This document shows, one piece after another, positions 9,153 to 19,328 of a DNA stretch of 64,000 nt. Source of the stretch: an uncultured Prevotellaceae bacterium. Lineage in GTDB: Bacteria > Bacteroidota > Bacteroidia > Bacteroidales > Bacteroidaceae. The stretch covers positions 124,001-188,000 of the forward strand of contig CAMKSE010000001.1 in assembly GCA_946415365.1 (NCBI GenBank), given 5' to 3'. The notes under the pieces were generated by a model. That model ran no database searches and was not told the DNA's origin. It was given only the letters and a program-made list of their open reading frames with translations. The number at the start of each line of letters is the position of its first letter. Position 1 is the stretch's first letter. The position numbers were made by a program, and so were the translations under genes.

Positions 9153-12100
9153 ATGAAAAGATTATCTTTATTTGTATTTGTGTTCATAATGGCCTTGGCG
9201 ACATACCCTTATGTGGCAGAACTGGCTAATGATGACAATACGCCTGAAACAGAGGAAGTAGACGACCAGGAAGGTGAAGAAGGTGAAGGGGAGGAAGAGG
9301 AAGAATATGACCCCGAAAACTTTACGATTGATGACATTAAGTATCATTTGACGGCTTCCGGTGAGGTGGAAATTGTAGAGTCGGCTACTGATGTTGCCGA
9401 CCTTGTAATTCCTGAAGAGATTACCGACAAGAAAGATAACACCTACAAAGTGACTTCGATTGCTGAGAAGGTGTTCTATCAGGCGGATAAGCTAAGGGCA
9501 GTTACCATTCCGGCAACAGTCAAGTTGATTGGAAAGTCTGCTTTTGAGGGTTGTGCCAATCTGGCAACAGTGCAGATTTTGGGCGCTATTGATGAGATGG
9601 GAGAATCGGCTTTCAAAGACTGTGGCAATCTGACAACAGTAGTGATGATGGATGCTATTGCAGATATGGGTGATTCCGTCTTCGAAAACTGTGTTAATCT
9701 GACAGCATGTCAGTTGAGTGGCGGTGTCAAAAAGATAGGCTCATCAGTATTCAAGGGCTGTGTGAAACTGGAAACGTTTGAGATAGAAGGAGACATCGAC
9801 GAACTTGGTGATAGCGTCTTCGAGAGTTGTGGTAGTCTGACAACGGTAAAGATAAAGGGCGCCATCAAGAAGATGGGTAAGTCTGTTTTCAAAGACTGTG
9901 CAAAACTTGAAGCTATAGAGATTGGAGGTGACATTGACGAACTGGGTGATTCGGTATTCGAAGGCTGTAGTAATCTTGAAACGATCAGGATTGAGGGCAA
10001 CCTAGAGGAGATAGACCAAAAGCTGTTCAAAGACTGCGTCAACCTGAAGACGATAGAGATCAATGGTGATGTTAAGAAGATTGCCGAGTCGGTGTTTGAG
10101 GGCCACAAGAGTCTGGAAACTGTGAAGATTGGCGGCAGCGTGGACGAGATAGGCGACAAGGCCTTTATGGATTGTGCTGAATTGAAGACCTTCGAAATTG
10201 GCAAGGACCTGAAGCAGTTAGGCGAGTCGGCCTTTGAAAACTGTGTGAGTCTGGAAGAGATAAAGATCCCGGGCAGCTTGGATGTGATCAAGAAGAACAC
10301 CTTCAAGGGCTGTACAAAGCTGGTCAAGATTGAGATTGAGACAGGCGTGGGTGAAATAGGAGAGTCGGCCTTCGAAGGCTGTGAGAGTCTGGAAGAGATA
10401 ACCATCCCAGGCTCAGTGAAGAAGGTTGGTGAGATGGCCTTCAAGGACTGTATCAAACTGACCAATGTTCAGCTGGAAGAGGGTGTTGAGGAGATTGGTG
10501 ACTCTGCCTTCGAAGGCTGTGGTGACCTGAAGGTGGTGACCATTCCTGCAACAGTCAAGGAGATTGGTGAGTCTGTGTTCAAAGGCAGCAGCCTGACAGA
10601 ACTGGTGATTCCAGGCTCAATGAAGGTGATCAAAGACGGTTCGTTTAAGGACTGTGAGACGCTGACCAAGGTGGAGCTTCAAGAGGGCGTTGAAGTCATT
10701 GGTGTATCAGCCTTCGAAGGCTGTACTGGCTTACAGGAGCTATTACTCCCAAAGACGTCGTTGAAGGAGATCGGCCCCTCGGCCTTTGCTGGTTGTGAGA
10801 GTCTTGAGGCGCTGATCGTCCCCGGATCGGTGAAGACCGTCGGCCAAGCGGCATATAAGCAGTGTATTAGTCTGGAAACGCTCGAGATTGAAGAGGGTCT
10901 CGAGGAGATGGGCGATTCGGTCTTTGTGGGCTGTAGCAGTCTGCAGAAGGTATCGCTGCCCGGCAGTCTCAAGGTCATTTCCTTGGCTACATTCAAGGAC
11001 TGCGAAAAGATCGACTCTTTGGTCCTCGTCAAGGGTCTGGAGGAGATCGGCGAGTCGGCCTTTGAGGGTTGTAAGAGTCTGCCAAATGTGTCATTACCCG
11101 AAAGCCTCGTCAAGATAGCAAAAGCAGCATTCAAAGACTGCGAGAAAATAGATTCCGTTATGATGGCAGAGGGTCTGAAGGAGATTGGGGAATCAGCATT
11201 CGAGAATTGCGAAAGCCTTGATTCGCTGTCATTGCCAAGCACCATCACAACGCTCGAGAAGGCCGCCTTCAGAAACTGTAAGAGTATTGTCCTGGTAAGA
11301 TCGGAAATCCGGGAGCCGTTCTCTATCGACCTTAGCGTATTTGAAGGTATCGACAGCAAGGCAAAACTGAAGGTACCAAAAGGTACGAGAGCCGCCTATA
11401 TGAAGGCCGATGGATGGTATCAGCACTTCGCTATGATTATTGGTGGAATATATAGGATCACACTTGTGTCGAAAGGCTATGGTGTCGCCACGTGCGAGAA
11501 TGATACGGCCACCACAGACATACCTAGTGACTCTGTGAAGGTGAAAACGGAATCCATTACCGTGAGAAACGACTCTCTTACATACTCCTTCTATGAAGGA
11601 GACTCCATCTTGGTGGCATTTGCGTCGGACAAGGGTTATCAGATTAAGGATATCATGGTGAACGATGCGTCAATTGCCGACAGCCTCTTTGCTGACATCT
11701 ACGCTGCTGATACCCTCAGCACAGAGAAACCGAGATTCGGTGATTATATGATTCAGTATCTTGATGAGGATATAAAGGTGGCGGTAGAGTTTGAGAAGAT
11801 CCATTATCGGTTGTTCATTTTATCAATAGGTCAGGGAACAACGAAATATGGTGAAGAGATGATCGTGGATACAACGATGATCTACAGGGTAGAGGAAGGT
11901 GAAGCCGTTACCGTTACGTTTGACCCCGCTCAAGACTGGCGTATCAGGTCTGTGTATGTGGATAGTGTGGATGTAACGTCTGAGGTGGGGGATTATTTTT
12001 ACACTATCAAGGGGATATGGCATCACACGAAAGTGGAAGTGGAGTATGAAGAAATTCCCGTGAACCAATATATCCTCCACATTTACACACAAGGAAATGG

Positions 12101-13421
12101 TGATATTATGGTTGGTGAGGATGTGTTCAGAAACAAGTCTAAATCTTATTATATGGACGAAGGAATGGACACCGTGATCACATTCCGACCCGATGCTGAC
12201 TATATGATCAAGTCGTTTAAAGTGAACGGCGATGACCTGACATCGAGCATTGTCGACAATCAGTATGTGGTCAAGGATATCACATCCGACATAAACATCA
12301 GGGTGGCATTCGATAAGTTGGAGATCGCCTTCGCTTTCGAGGGAATCAACTATCTTGTGACCTCGCAAGATCCGAAGCAGGTCGTAGTGACACCAGGCGA
12401 CTACGGAAACTGGTTGAATGTACCCACCTCCGTATCGTATATGAACAATACGTGGGAAGTGGCAGGCATTCAGGAAAATGCGTTGGAAAGCTGTGACAAG
12501 CTTGCGGCTGTCGTCTGGAACCCAGCTGTGCCATTCGGAGCAAAGGTGACAAACCCCAACCTGTTGCTCTATGTGAAGGATAAGAAGTATGACCTTTGGT
12601 CCATCCAGAATCTGGTTGTAAATGGTACTGCCAAGAACATCATCCTGAAGGAAGCGCTGAACGGTAATGACTTCTATTGTCCGAAGCCCTTCACGGCAGA
12701 AAGCATTTCATACACCCATAATTATAAGATGGAGACGGGTCTCACAGATTCGAAAGGATGGGAGACCATAGCATTGCCATTCAATGTGCAGAAGATCACC
12801 CATTCGAGTTCTGGAGAGATTGTCCCCTTCAAGAAATGGACTAGCGAAAGCGGGGCTAAGCCATTCTGGCTGTACGAGCTAACGTCTAGCGGCTATCAGG
12901 CGGCTGATGCTATCAAAGCATATACACCTTATATTATTAGCATGCCGAATAACAGCCTATACAAGAAGGATTACAGGATTTCTGGTCAGGTGACATTCTC
13001 AGCAGAGAATGTAGAAGTGGGAGTGACAGAGCAACATAGTGCTAAATATGGTGATAGAACTCTTGTGCCAAACTTCACTAATCAGAAAGACGAGTCGATT
13101 CTTGCGCTGAACGTAGACAACGACATTGTGTCAAATATGTCTTCGGAAAATAATGGCAGCAAGTTTATAAAGGGCCTCCGGGCTGTACATCCTTTCGAGG
13201 CATATATGACAACGACATCTGGTACTCGCTCTATTGATGTACTTGACGGTATGACTACCACAGTCAAGGGTATCAAGGATATGATAGATGAGGATCAGAG
13301 TTTCAAGGTGTACGACATACGGGGTATCTTCGTGAAGAGCGGCACATCTATGAAGGAAGTTCAGCAGGGTCTGAGGACTGGTGTTTACGTGATTAATGGG
13401 AAGAAAGTGATTGTCAAATAA
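9153..13421 (+). CDS. BspA-like surface protein: about 27 LRR_5 repeats, three beta-type modules, C-terminal sorting-like tail
   Basis: Repeats of type (A/V)F(E/K)(G/D)C..L..(V/I).(I/L)PG.(V/I)..IG.; acidic N-terminus; tail VYDIRGIFVKSG...GVYVINGKKVIVK. Confidence 0.9.
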   Translation: MKRLSLFVFVFIMALATYPYVAELANDDNTPETEEVDDQEGEEGEGEEEEEYDPENFTIDDIKYHLTASGEVEIVESATDVADLVIPEEITDKKDNTYKVTSIAEKVFYQADKLRAVTIPATVKLIGKSAFEGCANLATVQILGAIDEMGESAFKDCGNLTTVVMMDAIADMGDSVFENCVNLTACQLSGGVKKIGSSVFKGCVKLETFEIEGDIDELGDSVFESCGSLTTVKIKGAIKKMGKSVFKDCAKLEAIEIGGDIDELGDSVFEGCSNLETIRIEGNLEEIDQKLFKDCVNLKTIEINGDVKKIAESVFEGHKSLETVKIGGSVDEIGDKAFMDCAELKTFEIGKDLKQLGESAFENCVSLEEIKIPGSLDVIKKNTFKGCTKLVKIEIETGVGEIGESAFEGCESLEEITIPGSVKKVGEMAFKDCIKLTNVQLEEGVEEIGDSAFEGCGDLKVVTIPATVKEIGESVFKGSSLTELVIPGSMKVIKDGSFKDCETLTKVELQEGVEVIGVSAFEGCTGLQELLLPKTSLKEIGPSAFAGCESLEALIVPGSVKTVGQAAYKQCISLETLEIEEGLEEMGDSVFVGCSSLQKVSLPGSLKVISLATFKDCEKIDSLVLVKGLEEIGESAFEGCKSLPNVSLPESLVKIAKAAFKDCEKIDSVMMAEGLKEIGESAFENCESLDSLSLPSTITTLEKAAFRNCKSIVLVRSEIREPFSIDLSVFEGIDSKAKLKVPKGTRAAYMKADGWYQHFAMIIGGIYRITLVSKGYGVATCENDTATTDIPSDSVKVKTESITVRNDSLTYSFYEGDSILVAFASDKGYQIKDIMVNDASIADSLFADIYAADTLSTEKPRFGDYMIQYLDEDIKVAVEFEKIHYRLFILSIGQGTTKYGEEMIVDTTMIYRVEEGEAVTVTFDPAQDWRIRSVYVDSVDVTSEVGDYFYTIKGIWHHTKVEVEYEEIPVNQYILHIYTQGNGDIMVGEDVFRNKSKSYYMDEGMDTVITFRPDADYMIKSFKVNGDDLTSSIVDNQYVVKDITSDINIRVAFDKLEIAFAFEGINYLVTSQDPKQVVVTPGDYGNWLNVPTSVSYMNNTWEVAGIQENALESCDKLAAVVWNPAVPFGAKVTNPNLLLYVKDKKYDLWSIQNLVVNGTAKNIILKEALNGNDFYCPKPFTAESISYTHNYKMETGLTDSKGWETIALPFNVQKITHSSSGEIVPFKKWTSESGAKPFWLYELTSSGYQAADAIKAYTPYIISMPNNSLYKKDYRISGQVTFSAENVEVGVTEQHSAKYGDRTLVPNFTNQKDESILALNVDNDIVSNMSSENNGSKFIKGLRAVHPFEAYMTTTSGTRSIDVLDGMTTTVKGIKDMIDEDQSFKVYDIRGIFVKSGTSMKEVQQGLRTGVYVINGKKVIVK

Positions 13422-13430
13422 TATACGCTT

Positions 13431-13829
13431 ATGAAAAGAATAACAATATATCTGTTACTCCTCGTTGCGCTCTTTTCTTGCAGCAAAGATAATGATGACG
13501 ATAATAACAAGGTCACCAAAGAGTATGTTGTCGTTGACGAGATGCTGAGACTGTCGGATACCAAGGAGAATGTGATTAAGGTGAAATCCAATTGTAAGTG
13601 GAATGCATACGTTGACGTTGACTGGATAACTCTTGACCCTGCCTCTGGGGAGGAGAAGGGAACCGTCACCGTGATAGCTAAGCATAACAAGACTGGCGCA
13701 GAGCGGAGGGCAAATGTAACTTTCAAGACAGAGAATCTGATGGATGAGCAGATAATAGTAGTTATTCAGCCGAAGGCCGAGGAAGAGAGTCTCATCCCGG
13801 AGACAGATGACAATCCCTTGCCGGAATAA
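13431..13829 (+). CDS. BACON-domain lipoprotein
   Basis: Lipobox LLVALFSCSKD; NVIKVKSNCKWNAYVDVDWITLDPASGEEKGTVTVIAKHNKTGAERRANVTF. Confidence 0.8.
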   Translation: MKRITIYLLLLVALFSCSKDNDDDNNKVTKEYVVVDEMLRLSDTKENVIKVKSNCKWNAYVDVDWITLDPASGEEKGTVTVIAKHNKTGAERRANVTFKTENLMDEQIIVVIQPKAEEESLIPETDDNPLPE

Positions 13830-13868
13830 GTAGATATTTAAGGATTATAATTAATAGTTCAAAGATAA

Positions 13869-14909
13869 ATGAAACAGACAATATTAGTAACAGGTGGTAC
13901 GGGCTTTATTGGAAGTCATACTACCGTTGAACTGCAGGAAGCAGGTTATGAGGTGGTCATCATCGACAACCTCTCGAATTCAAATGCCAACGTGATTGAC
14001 GGCATTGAGAAAATTACGGGTGTTCGTCCGGCCTTTGAGAAAGTGGACTGCTGCGATATGGATGCATTAGAGGACGTCTTCAGGAAGTATCCGAAGATTG
14101 AAGGTATCATACACTTTGCAGCCTCGAAAGCAGTAGGTGAGAGTGTGGAAAAACCATTGCTCTATTACCGCAACAACCTTATGAGCCTGATTAATCTGTT
14201 GGAGCTGATGCCGAAATACGATGTGAAGGGTATCATCTTCTCATCAAGCTGTACGGTTTATGGTCAACCCACTCAGGAGAATTTACCTGTGACGGAGAAC
14301 GCTCCCATCCAGAAGGCTATGTCACCCTACGGAAACACGAAGCAAATCAACGAGGAAATTATTCAAGACTACATCCACTCTGGTGCGCCCATCAAGAGCA
14401 TCATCCTGAGATACTTCAATCCCATTGGTGCACATCCCTCAGCCTTGATAGGTGAACTGCCTAATGGTGTGCCAATGAACCTAATTCCTTTTGTCACTCA
14501 GACGGCTATGGGTATCCGTGAGCAGTTGAAGATTTTTGGCAACGACTACAACACGCCTGACAAGACTTGCATCCGTGACTATATCTACGTGGTGGACCTG
14601 GCAAAAGCTCACGTGAAAGCTATGGAGCGCGTGCTAGACAAGCCGGATACTGATGCTGTTGAGGTGTTCAATATCGGTACAGGTAAAGGTCTCTCTACGC
14701 TTGAGGTTGTTGAGGGATTTGAGAAGGCTACAGGTGTAAAGGTGAACTGGAAGTATGCTCCACGTCGTGAGGGTGATATCGAACAGGTGTGGGGCAATGT
14801 CGACAAAGCCAACAAGGTACTTGGCTGGAAAGCCGACACACCAACGGAAGAGGTACTGAAAAGTGCCTGGAAGTGGCAGAAGAAACTTCGCGAAGACGGA
14901 ATACAATAA
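13869..14909 (+). CDS. galE: UDP-glucose 4-epimerase
   Basis: TGGTGFIGSHT, YGNTKQINEEI, RYFNPIGAHPS. Confidence 0.95.
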   Translation: MKQTILVTGGTGFIGSHTTVELQEAGYEVVIIDNLSNSNANVIDGIEKITGVRPAFEKVDCCDMDALEDVFRKYPKIEGIIHFAASKAVGESVEKPLLYYRNNLMSLINLLELMPKYDVKGIIFSSSCTVYGQPTQENLPVTENAPIQKAMSPYGNTKQINEEIIQDYIHSGAPIKSIILRYFNPIGAHPSALIGELPNGVPMNLIPFVTQTAMGIREQLKIFGNDYNTPDKTCIRDYIYVVDLAKAHVKAMERVLDKPDTDAVEVFNIGTGKGLSTLEVVEGFEKATGVKVNWKYAPRREGDIEQVWGNVDKANKVLGWKADTPTEEVLKSAWKWQKKLREDGIQ

Positions 14910-14917
14910 AATCTGAT

Positions 14918-14942
14918 AATCCCTCTCAATCGAGAGGGATTA
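14918..14942. terminator. Bidirectional hairpin between convergent galE and ispE, overlapping the ispE stop codon
   Basis: aatccctctc-aatc-gagagggatt perfect stem. Confidence 0.8.
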
Positions 14943-15762
14943 TTGTTTTAAAGGTTCCTTCGGCATCAAAGGTATCAAGACTGACAGGCTCTCGGAACAG
15001 TCCGAATAGTGATGAGCCTGAGCCTGACATCGCAGCATAAGTTGCTCCCATTTCATAGAGACGGTCTTTAATAGCACCTATCTGTGGATGTAGGGTAAAT
15101 ACACTCTTTTCGAAGTCGTTAGTGAGTTCGTAGCGCCAGCTCTCCAAAGGTTGCATCACAATATCAAGACAGTTCTTTTTAGGATGCTGCGGAGTTATGA
15201 GCGAGAATGCTTCCTTTGTGGATACAGGAATTGCCGGTCGGACGATGGCAAGATACCAACCGCTAAGATCGAGAGCTATGGGCTGTAGCTGTTCTCCGAT
15301 ACCCTTAGCATAGCAGGGACGGTTAAGAATGAAGAAGGCACAGTCAGCACCCAGACGCGCAGCATAATTGATCATCTGTTCGTCTGTGAGTCCCAAGCCA
15401 AACATCTTGTTGAGCAAGGTAATCATAAAACCGCAATCGCTGCTGCCTCCACCCATACCAGCTTGTGTAGGTATACCTTTATATAAATGCGCATGTACGC
15501 GAGGTAAGTCAGGGAAGTCCTGCTTCAGGAGATTATAGGCTCGCACCACGAGGTTCCGTTGCTCGTCCCCCTCAATGGTAATATTAGTCACTTTAAGATC
15601 ACAATTAACTTGTGAAGGAAATCTTGTGTCCATCTCAAACACTTCTAAGGCATCGCAGACAGGCACAGGATAGAACACTGTTTCGAGGTTGTGGTATCCG
15701 TCGGGGCGTCTTTCAACGACATTAAGCCCCAGATTGATTTTTGCGATCGGTCTTGTGAGCAT
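14926..15762 (-). CDS. ispE: 4-diphosphocytidyl-2-C-methyl-D-erythritol kinase
   Basis: MLTRPIAKINLGLNVVERRPDGYHNLETVFYPV and GIPTQAGMGGGSSDCG (GHMP motif); start at 15762 overlaps the helicase 3' end. Confidence 0.95.
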   Translation of the reverse strand: MLTRPIAKINLGLNVVERRPDGYHNLETVFYPVPVCDALEVFEMDTRFPSQVNCDLKVTNITIEGDEQRNLVVRAYNLLKQDFPDLPRVHAHLYKGIPTQAGMGGGSSDCGFMITLLNKMFGLGLTDEQMINYAARLGADCAFFILNRPCYAKGIGEQLQPIALDLSGWYLAIVRPAIPVSTKEAFSLITPQHPKKNCLDIVMQPLESWRYELTNDFEKSVFTLHPQIGAIKDRLYEMGATYAAMSGSGSSLFGLFREPVSLDTFDAEGTFKTIIPLD

Positions 15763-17005
15763 GATTCTTCTTCTTTTGATTGTTCTTGCTACCGTTGCCA
15801 CGAGAGTGCCAGCGACCATGACGGCGAGTGTTGGAACGTTTCTTCTCGCGTTTGGTATATTCGGGTCCTTCGCCGATTCCGTCGGGTAGGGGAGTCTTCT
15901 CCACATCCTTACCGAGGAAATGCTCTATCTGCTGGAAACGGTAGATGTCGGCTTCACTAATGAAAGTGATGGCTTCTCCATCACGGTCTGCACGAGCTGT
16001 ACGTCCTATACGATGTACATAGTCTTCTGCATCGTGGGGAACATCGTAATTGATAACGATACGGATATCGTCAATGTCAATACCACGAGCCACGATATCT
16101 GTAGCCACGAGTACATCGGTCTGTCCGGACTTAAAGCGGTACATAACCTCGTCGCGTTCCTGCTGGGAAAGGTCACTGTGCATCTGGTCACAATTGATAT
16201 GCATCTGCTTCAGGTTGCGGGCTATATCCTTTACTTTTTCTTTCTTGCCGGAAAAGATGATGACACGCTTCAGATCTCCTGCCTTGAAAATGTAGTTGAT
16301 GATCTTCAACTTCTGAGGGTCATAGCAGACATAGGCACTCTGATGGATCTTCTCGGCGGGCTTAGATATGGCGATCTTTACCTCAACGGGATCGTGGAGC
16401 AGGGTGACGGCCAGCTCACGGATCTTCGGTGGCATAGTGGCGGAGAACATAATACGCTGGCACGACTGCGGTAACTGCTGCACAATCTTCAAGATATCGT
16501 CGATGAAGCCCATGTCGAGCATACGATCAGCCTCGTCAAGCACGAAGAAAGAGCAACGCGAGAGGTCGAGGTTGCCGACCTTCAGATGACTGAGCAGACG
16601 CCCCGGAGTGGCGATAAGCACATCAGCACCCAATCGCATGCCACGCAGTTCCTGTTCGTAGCGGCCTCCATCGTTGCCGCCATAGACGGCTACGCTGCTG
16701 ACACCATCGAGGTAGTAGCCGAAGCCCTGCATGGCCTGGTCTATCTGCTGGGCCAGTTCTCGTGTGGGCGACATAACCACGCAGTTGATGGCATCCTTGG
16801 GATAATCGCCGTCATCAAGTTGTGAGAGGATAGGCAACAGATAGGCAGCAGTCTTGCCGGTACCCGTCTGAGCCACACCCAACACATCGTAGCCATCGAG
16901 GATCTCGGGGATACAACGCTCCTGTATGGGTGTCATCTCGTCGAAGCGCATGTCGTATAGCGCATCGAGTATATTATCGTTCAAATATGTTTCTTCAAAT
17001 TTCAT
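15722..17005 (-). CDS. DEAD-box RNA helicase (RhlE-like)
   Basis: AQTGTGKTAAYLLP, VLDEADRML, SATMP, HRIGRTARA; basic C-terminal tail. Confidence 0.95.
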   Translation of the reverse strand: MKFEETYLNDNILDALYDMRFDEMTPIQERCIPEILDGYDVLGVAQTGTGKTAAYLLPILSQLDDGDYPKDAINCVVMSPTRELAQQIDQAMQGFGYYLDGVSSVAVYGGNDGGRYEQELRGMRLGADVLIATPGRLLSHLKVGNLDLSRCSFFVLDEADRMLDMGFIDDILKIVQQLPQSCQRIMFSATMPPKIRELAVTLLHDPVEVKIAISKPAEKIHQSAYVCYDPQKLKIINYIFKAGDLKRVIIFSGKKEKVKDIARNLKQMHINCDQMHSDLSQQERDEVMYRFKSGQTDVLVATDIVARGIDIDDIRIVINYDVPHDAEDYVHRIGRTARADRDGEAITFISEADIYRFQQIEHFLGKDVEKTPLPDGIGEGPEYTKREKKRSNTRRHGRWHSRGNGSKNNQKKKNHAHKTDRKNQSGA

Positions 17006-18190
17006 TTAATTAGGTGCTTGTTTGTAACAAAAATATGCAATGAATGCATAAAGGATGTTCGGAATCCACGCCGCAAGCATCGGTGGCGTATCGGCATTAA
17101 TGGCGAACGTCGAACTGATAGTCTGCAAGAGAATGTATGAGAACGACAGAGCCAGACCAATACCAAGATACATGCCCATACCTCCCTTGCGTTTGCGGCT
17201 GGAGAGGCTGACACCGATGACCGTAAGGATAAACGAGGCAAAGGAGGTGGCGATACGCTTGTGGTACTCTACTTCATACTGCACCACATTGCCCGAGGCC
17301 CGTTCGGTCTGTTTGGTGATGTATTGACGTAATTCGTCGGAAGTAAGTGTCTCCTGTTGACCCTTTGAGAACACAAGGTCCATGGGCTCCATCTGTATAA
17401 GCGTGTCGATGACATTTCCAGATTTGATCTCTTCACGCAGTCCCTTCAGCGTACGGATCTTATAGTTCTGCGCCTTCCAATGGTAGCGGTCCTCACTAAT
17501 GGAGTCGTAACGGATGACGGAGGCCGTCATGTGACTGACGAGCTTCTTGTTCTCGAACTTGTCGAGCGAGAAGCCATAGCCGGTCTTGTTGTTGTTGTCG
17601 TACTGCTGGATATAGGCTATCACGCCCGGAGCCACCATCAATTGCACATTGCTGGCAGTGGTTATTATTTTATTGTTCTTGTACTTCGCCTCAAAATCCT
17701 GACGCACAATCGTTCCGTGCGGGATGATATAAGCTCCCAAGTAGAAGTTGACAAGTGCAATAATGGCCGCAGAGAGGAAGTAGGGCCGCATCAGACGCTT
17801 GAAACTCACGCCTGCAGCGAGCATGGCGATGATCTCAGAATTGCCGGCCAACTTGGAGGTAAAGAAGATGACAGCAATGAATACGAACAACGGCGAGAAC
17901 AAATTGGAGAAGTACGGCACAAAATTGGCGTAGTAGTCGAAGACGATCGCCTTCAGTGGAGCACCAAGGGTCGTAAACTTCGACAGGTTCTCGTTGACGT
18001 CGAAGACGATGGCAATGGAGATGATGAGGATGATGGAGTAGATGTAGGTACCGATGAATTTGGCGATGATATACCTGTCGAGGCGTGACAACAGCCGGAA
18101 AGGGTTGATATATCGCAACCATCGGGACTGTTTCCTGAGGAAGCGTACAGCCCTACGGCACCATACTCTGAAATATTTGCTCCTCTTCAT
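17006..18190 (-). CDS. LptF/LptG (YjgP/YjgQ) family permease
   Basis: LDRYIIAKFIGTYIYSIILIISIAIVFDVNENLSKF; multi-TM architecture. Confidence 0.85.
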   Translation of the reverse strand: MKRSKYFRVWCRRAVRFLRKQSRWLRYINPFRLLSRLDRYIIAKFIGTYIYSIILIISIAIVFDVNENLSKFTTLGAPLKAIVFDYYANFVPYFSNLFSPLFVFIAVIFFTSKLAGNSEIIAMLAAGVSFKRLMRPYFLSAAIIALVNFYLGAYIIPHGTIVRQDFEAKYKNNKIITTASNVQLMVAPGVIAYIQQYDNNNKTGYGFSLDKFENKKLVSHMTASVIRYDSISEDRYHWKAQNYKIRTLKGLREEIKSGNVIDTLIQMEPMDLVFSKGQQETLTSDELRQYITKQTERASGNVVQYEVEYHKRIATSFASFILTVIGVSLSSRKRKGGMGMYLGIGLALSFSYILLQTISSTFAINADTPPMLAAWIPNILYAFIAYFCYKQAPN

Positions 18191-19314
18191 CGTCTACGTC
18201 CTAATTGTTCTATGACGCCTCGTTTCCATGGCGTAAAGTCTCCGTTGGCGATGTGTTGACGGGCATCGGTCACCAGTCGCAGGTAGAAGGCGAGGTTGTG
18301 GATCGACGCTATCTGCATGGCCAACAACTCCTGAGCCTTGAAGAGATGATGGAGATAGGCCTTGGAGTGGATACGGTCGATGTCACAGCCATCAGGATCG
18401 ATGGGTGAGAAGTCGTCCTCCCACTTCTTGTTACGCATGTTCATCGTTCCCTCGTAGGTGAAGAGCATGGCATTACGGCCGTTGCGGGTCGGCATCACGC
18501 AGTCGAACATATCCACACCTCTTTCGATGGCCTCAAGGATATTCTGCGGAGTGCCTACTCCCATCAGGTAACGGGGCTTGTCCTTGGGCAGGATTTCGTT
18601 CACCACCTCAATCATCTCGTACATCACCTCAGTAGGCTCTCCAACGGCCAGACCGCCGATGGCATTGCCGTCAGCTCCGATATCCGCCACATGCTTGGCG
18701 GCATCCTGACGCAGGTCCTTGAAAGTGCATCCTTGCACGATGGGAAACAGACTCTGCTGGTAGCCGTAGAGGGGTTCTGTCTCGTTAAACCTTTTCACAC
18801 AACGCTCCAACCACCGTTGCGTCAGTCGCAGGCTCTTGGCCGCATACTGATAGTCGCTCTGTCCAGGAGGACACTCATCAAAGGCCATCATGATGTCAGC
18901 GCCGATGATGCGTTCGGTGTCTATCACGTTCTCCGGCGTGAAGAAATGTCTGGAGCCGTCAATATGGCTCTGAAATTCACAACCTTCCTCACGGAGTTTA
19001 CGGATGCCTGTCAGAGAGAAGACCTGAAAACCACCAGAGTCGGTCAATATCGGACGATTCCAAGTATTGAACTGATGCAGTCCGCCGGCCTTACGAAGTA
19101 TGTCGAGTCCAGGACGAAGATAGAGATGATAGGTATTGCCAAGGATAATCTGAGCCTTCACCTGTTCACGCAATTCTGCGAAATGGACAGCTTTTACACT
19201 CCCCACCGTTCCGACGGGCATAAAGATAGGCGTCATGATTTGACCGTGATCGGTCTGTATAAGACCGGCTCTCGCATCACTATTTGGATCCGTATGCTGT
19301 ACTTGAAACGTCAT
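18187..19314 (-). CDS. tgt: Queuine tRNA-ribosyltransferase
   Basis: MPVGTVGSVKAV, LTDSGGFQVFSL, YLMGVGTPQNILEAI. Confidence 0.95.
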   Translation of the reverse strand: MTFQVQHTDPNSDARAGLIQTDHGQIMTPIFMPVGTVGSVKAVHFAELREQVKAQIILGNTYHLYLRPGLDILRKAGGLHQFNTWNRPILTDSGGFQVFSLTGIRKLREEGCEFQSHIDGSRHFFTPENVIDTERIIGADIMMAFDECPPGQSDYQYAAKSLRLTQRWLERCVKRFNETEPLYGYQQSLFPIVQGCTFKDLRQDAAKHVADIGADGNAIGGLAVGEPTEVMYEMIEVVNEILPKDKPRYLMGVGTPQNILEAIERGVDMFDCVMPTRNGRNAMLFTYEGTMNMRNKKWEDDFSPIDPDGCDIDRIHSKAYLHHLFKAQELLAMQIASIHNLAFYLRLVTDARQHIANGDFTPWKRGVIEQLGRRR

Positions 19315-19328
19315 TTCTTTGATTCTCC

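Noticed and set aside
9710-11359. Series of minus-strand ORFs (251, 66 and 226 aa) rich in Ser/Pro/Leu
   Set aside because: Mirror of the periodic LRR coding sequence; repetition is inherited from the sense strand.
17480-18088. 202-aa plus-strand ORF
   Set aside because: Antisense to the LptF/LptG permease; V/D/E-biased composition.
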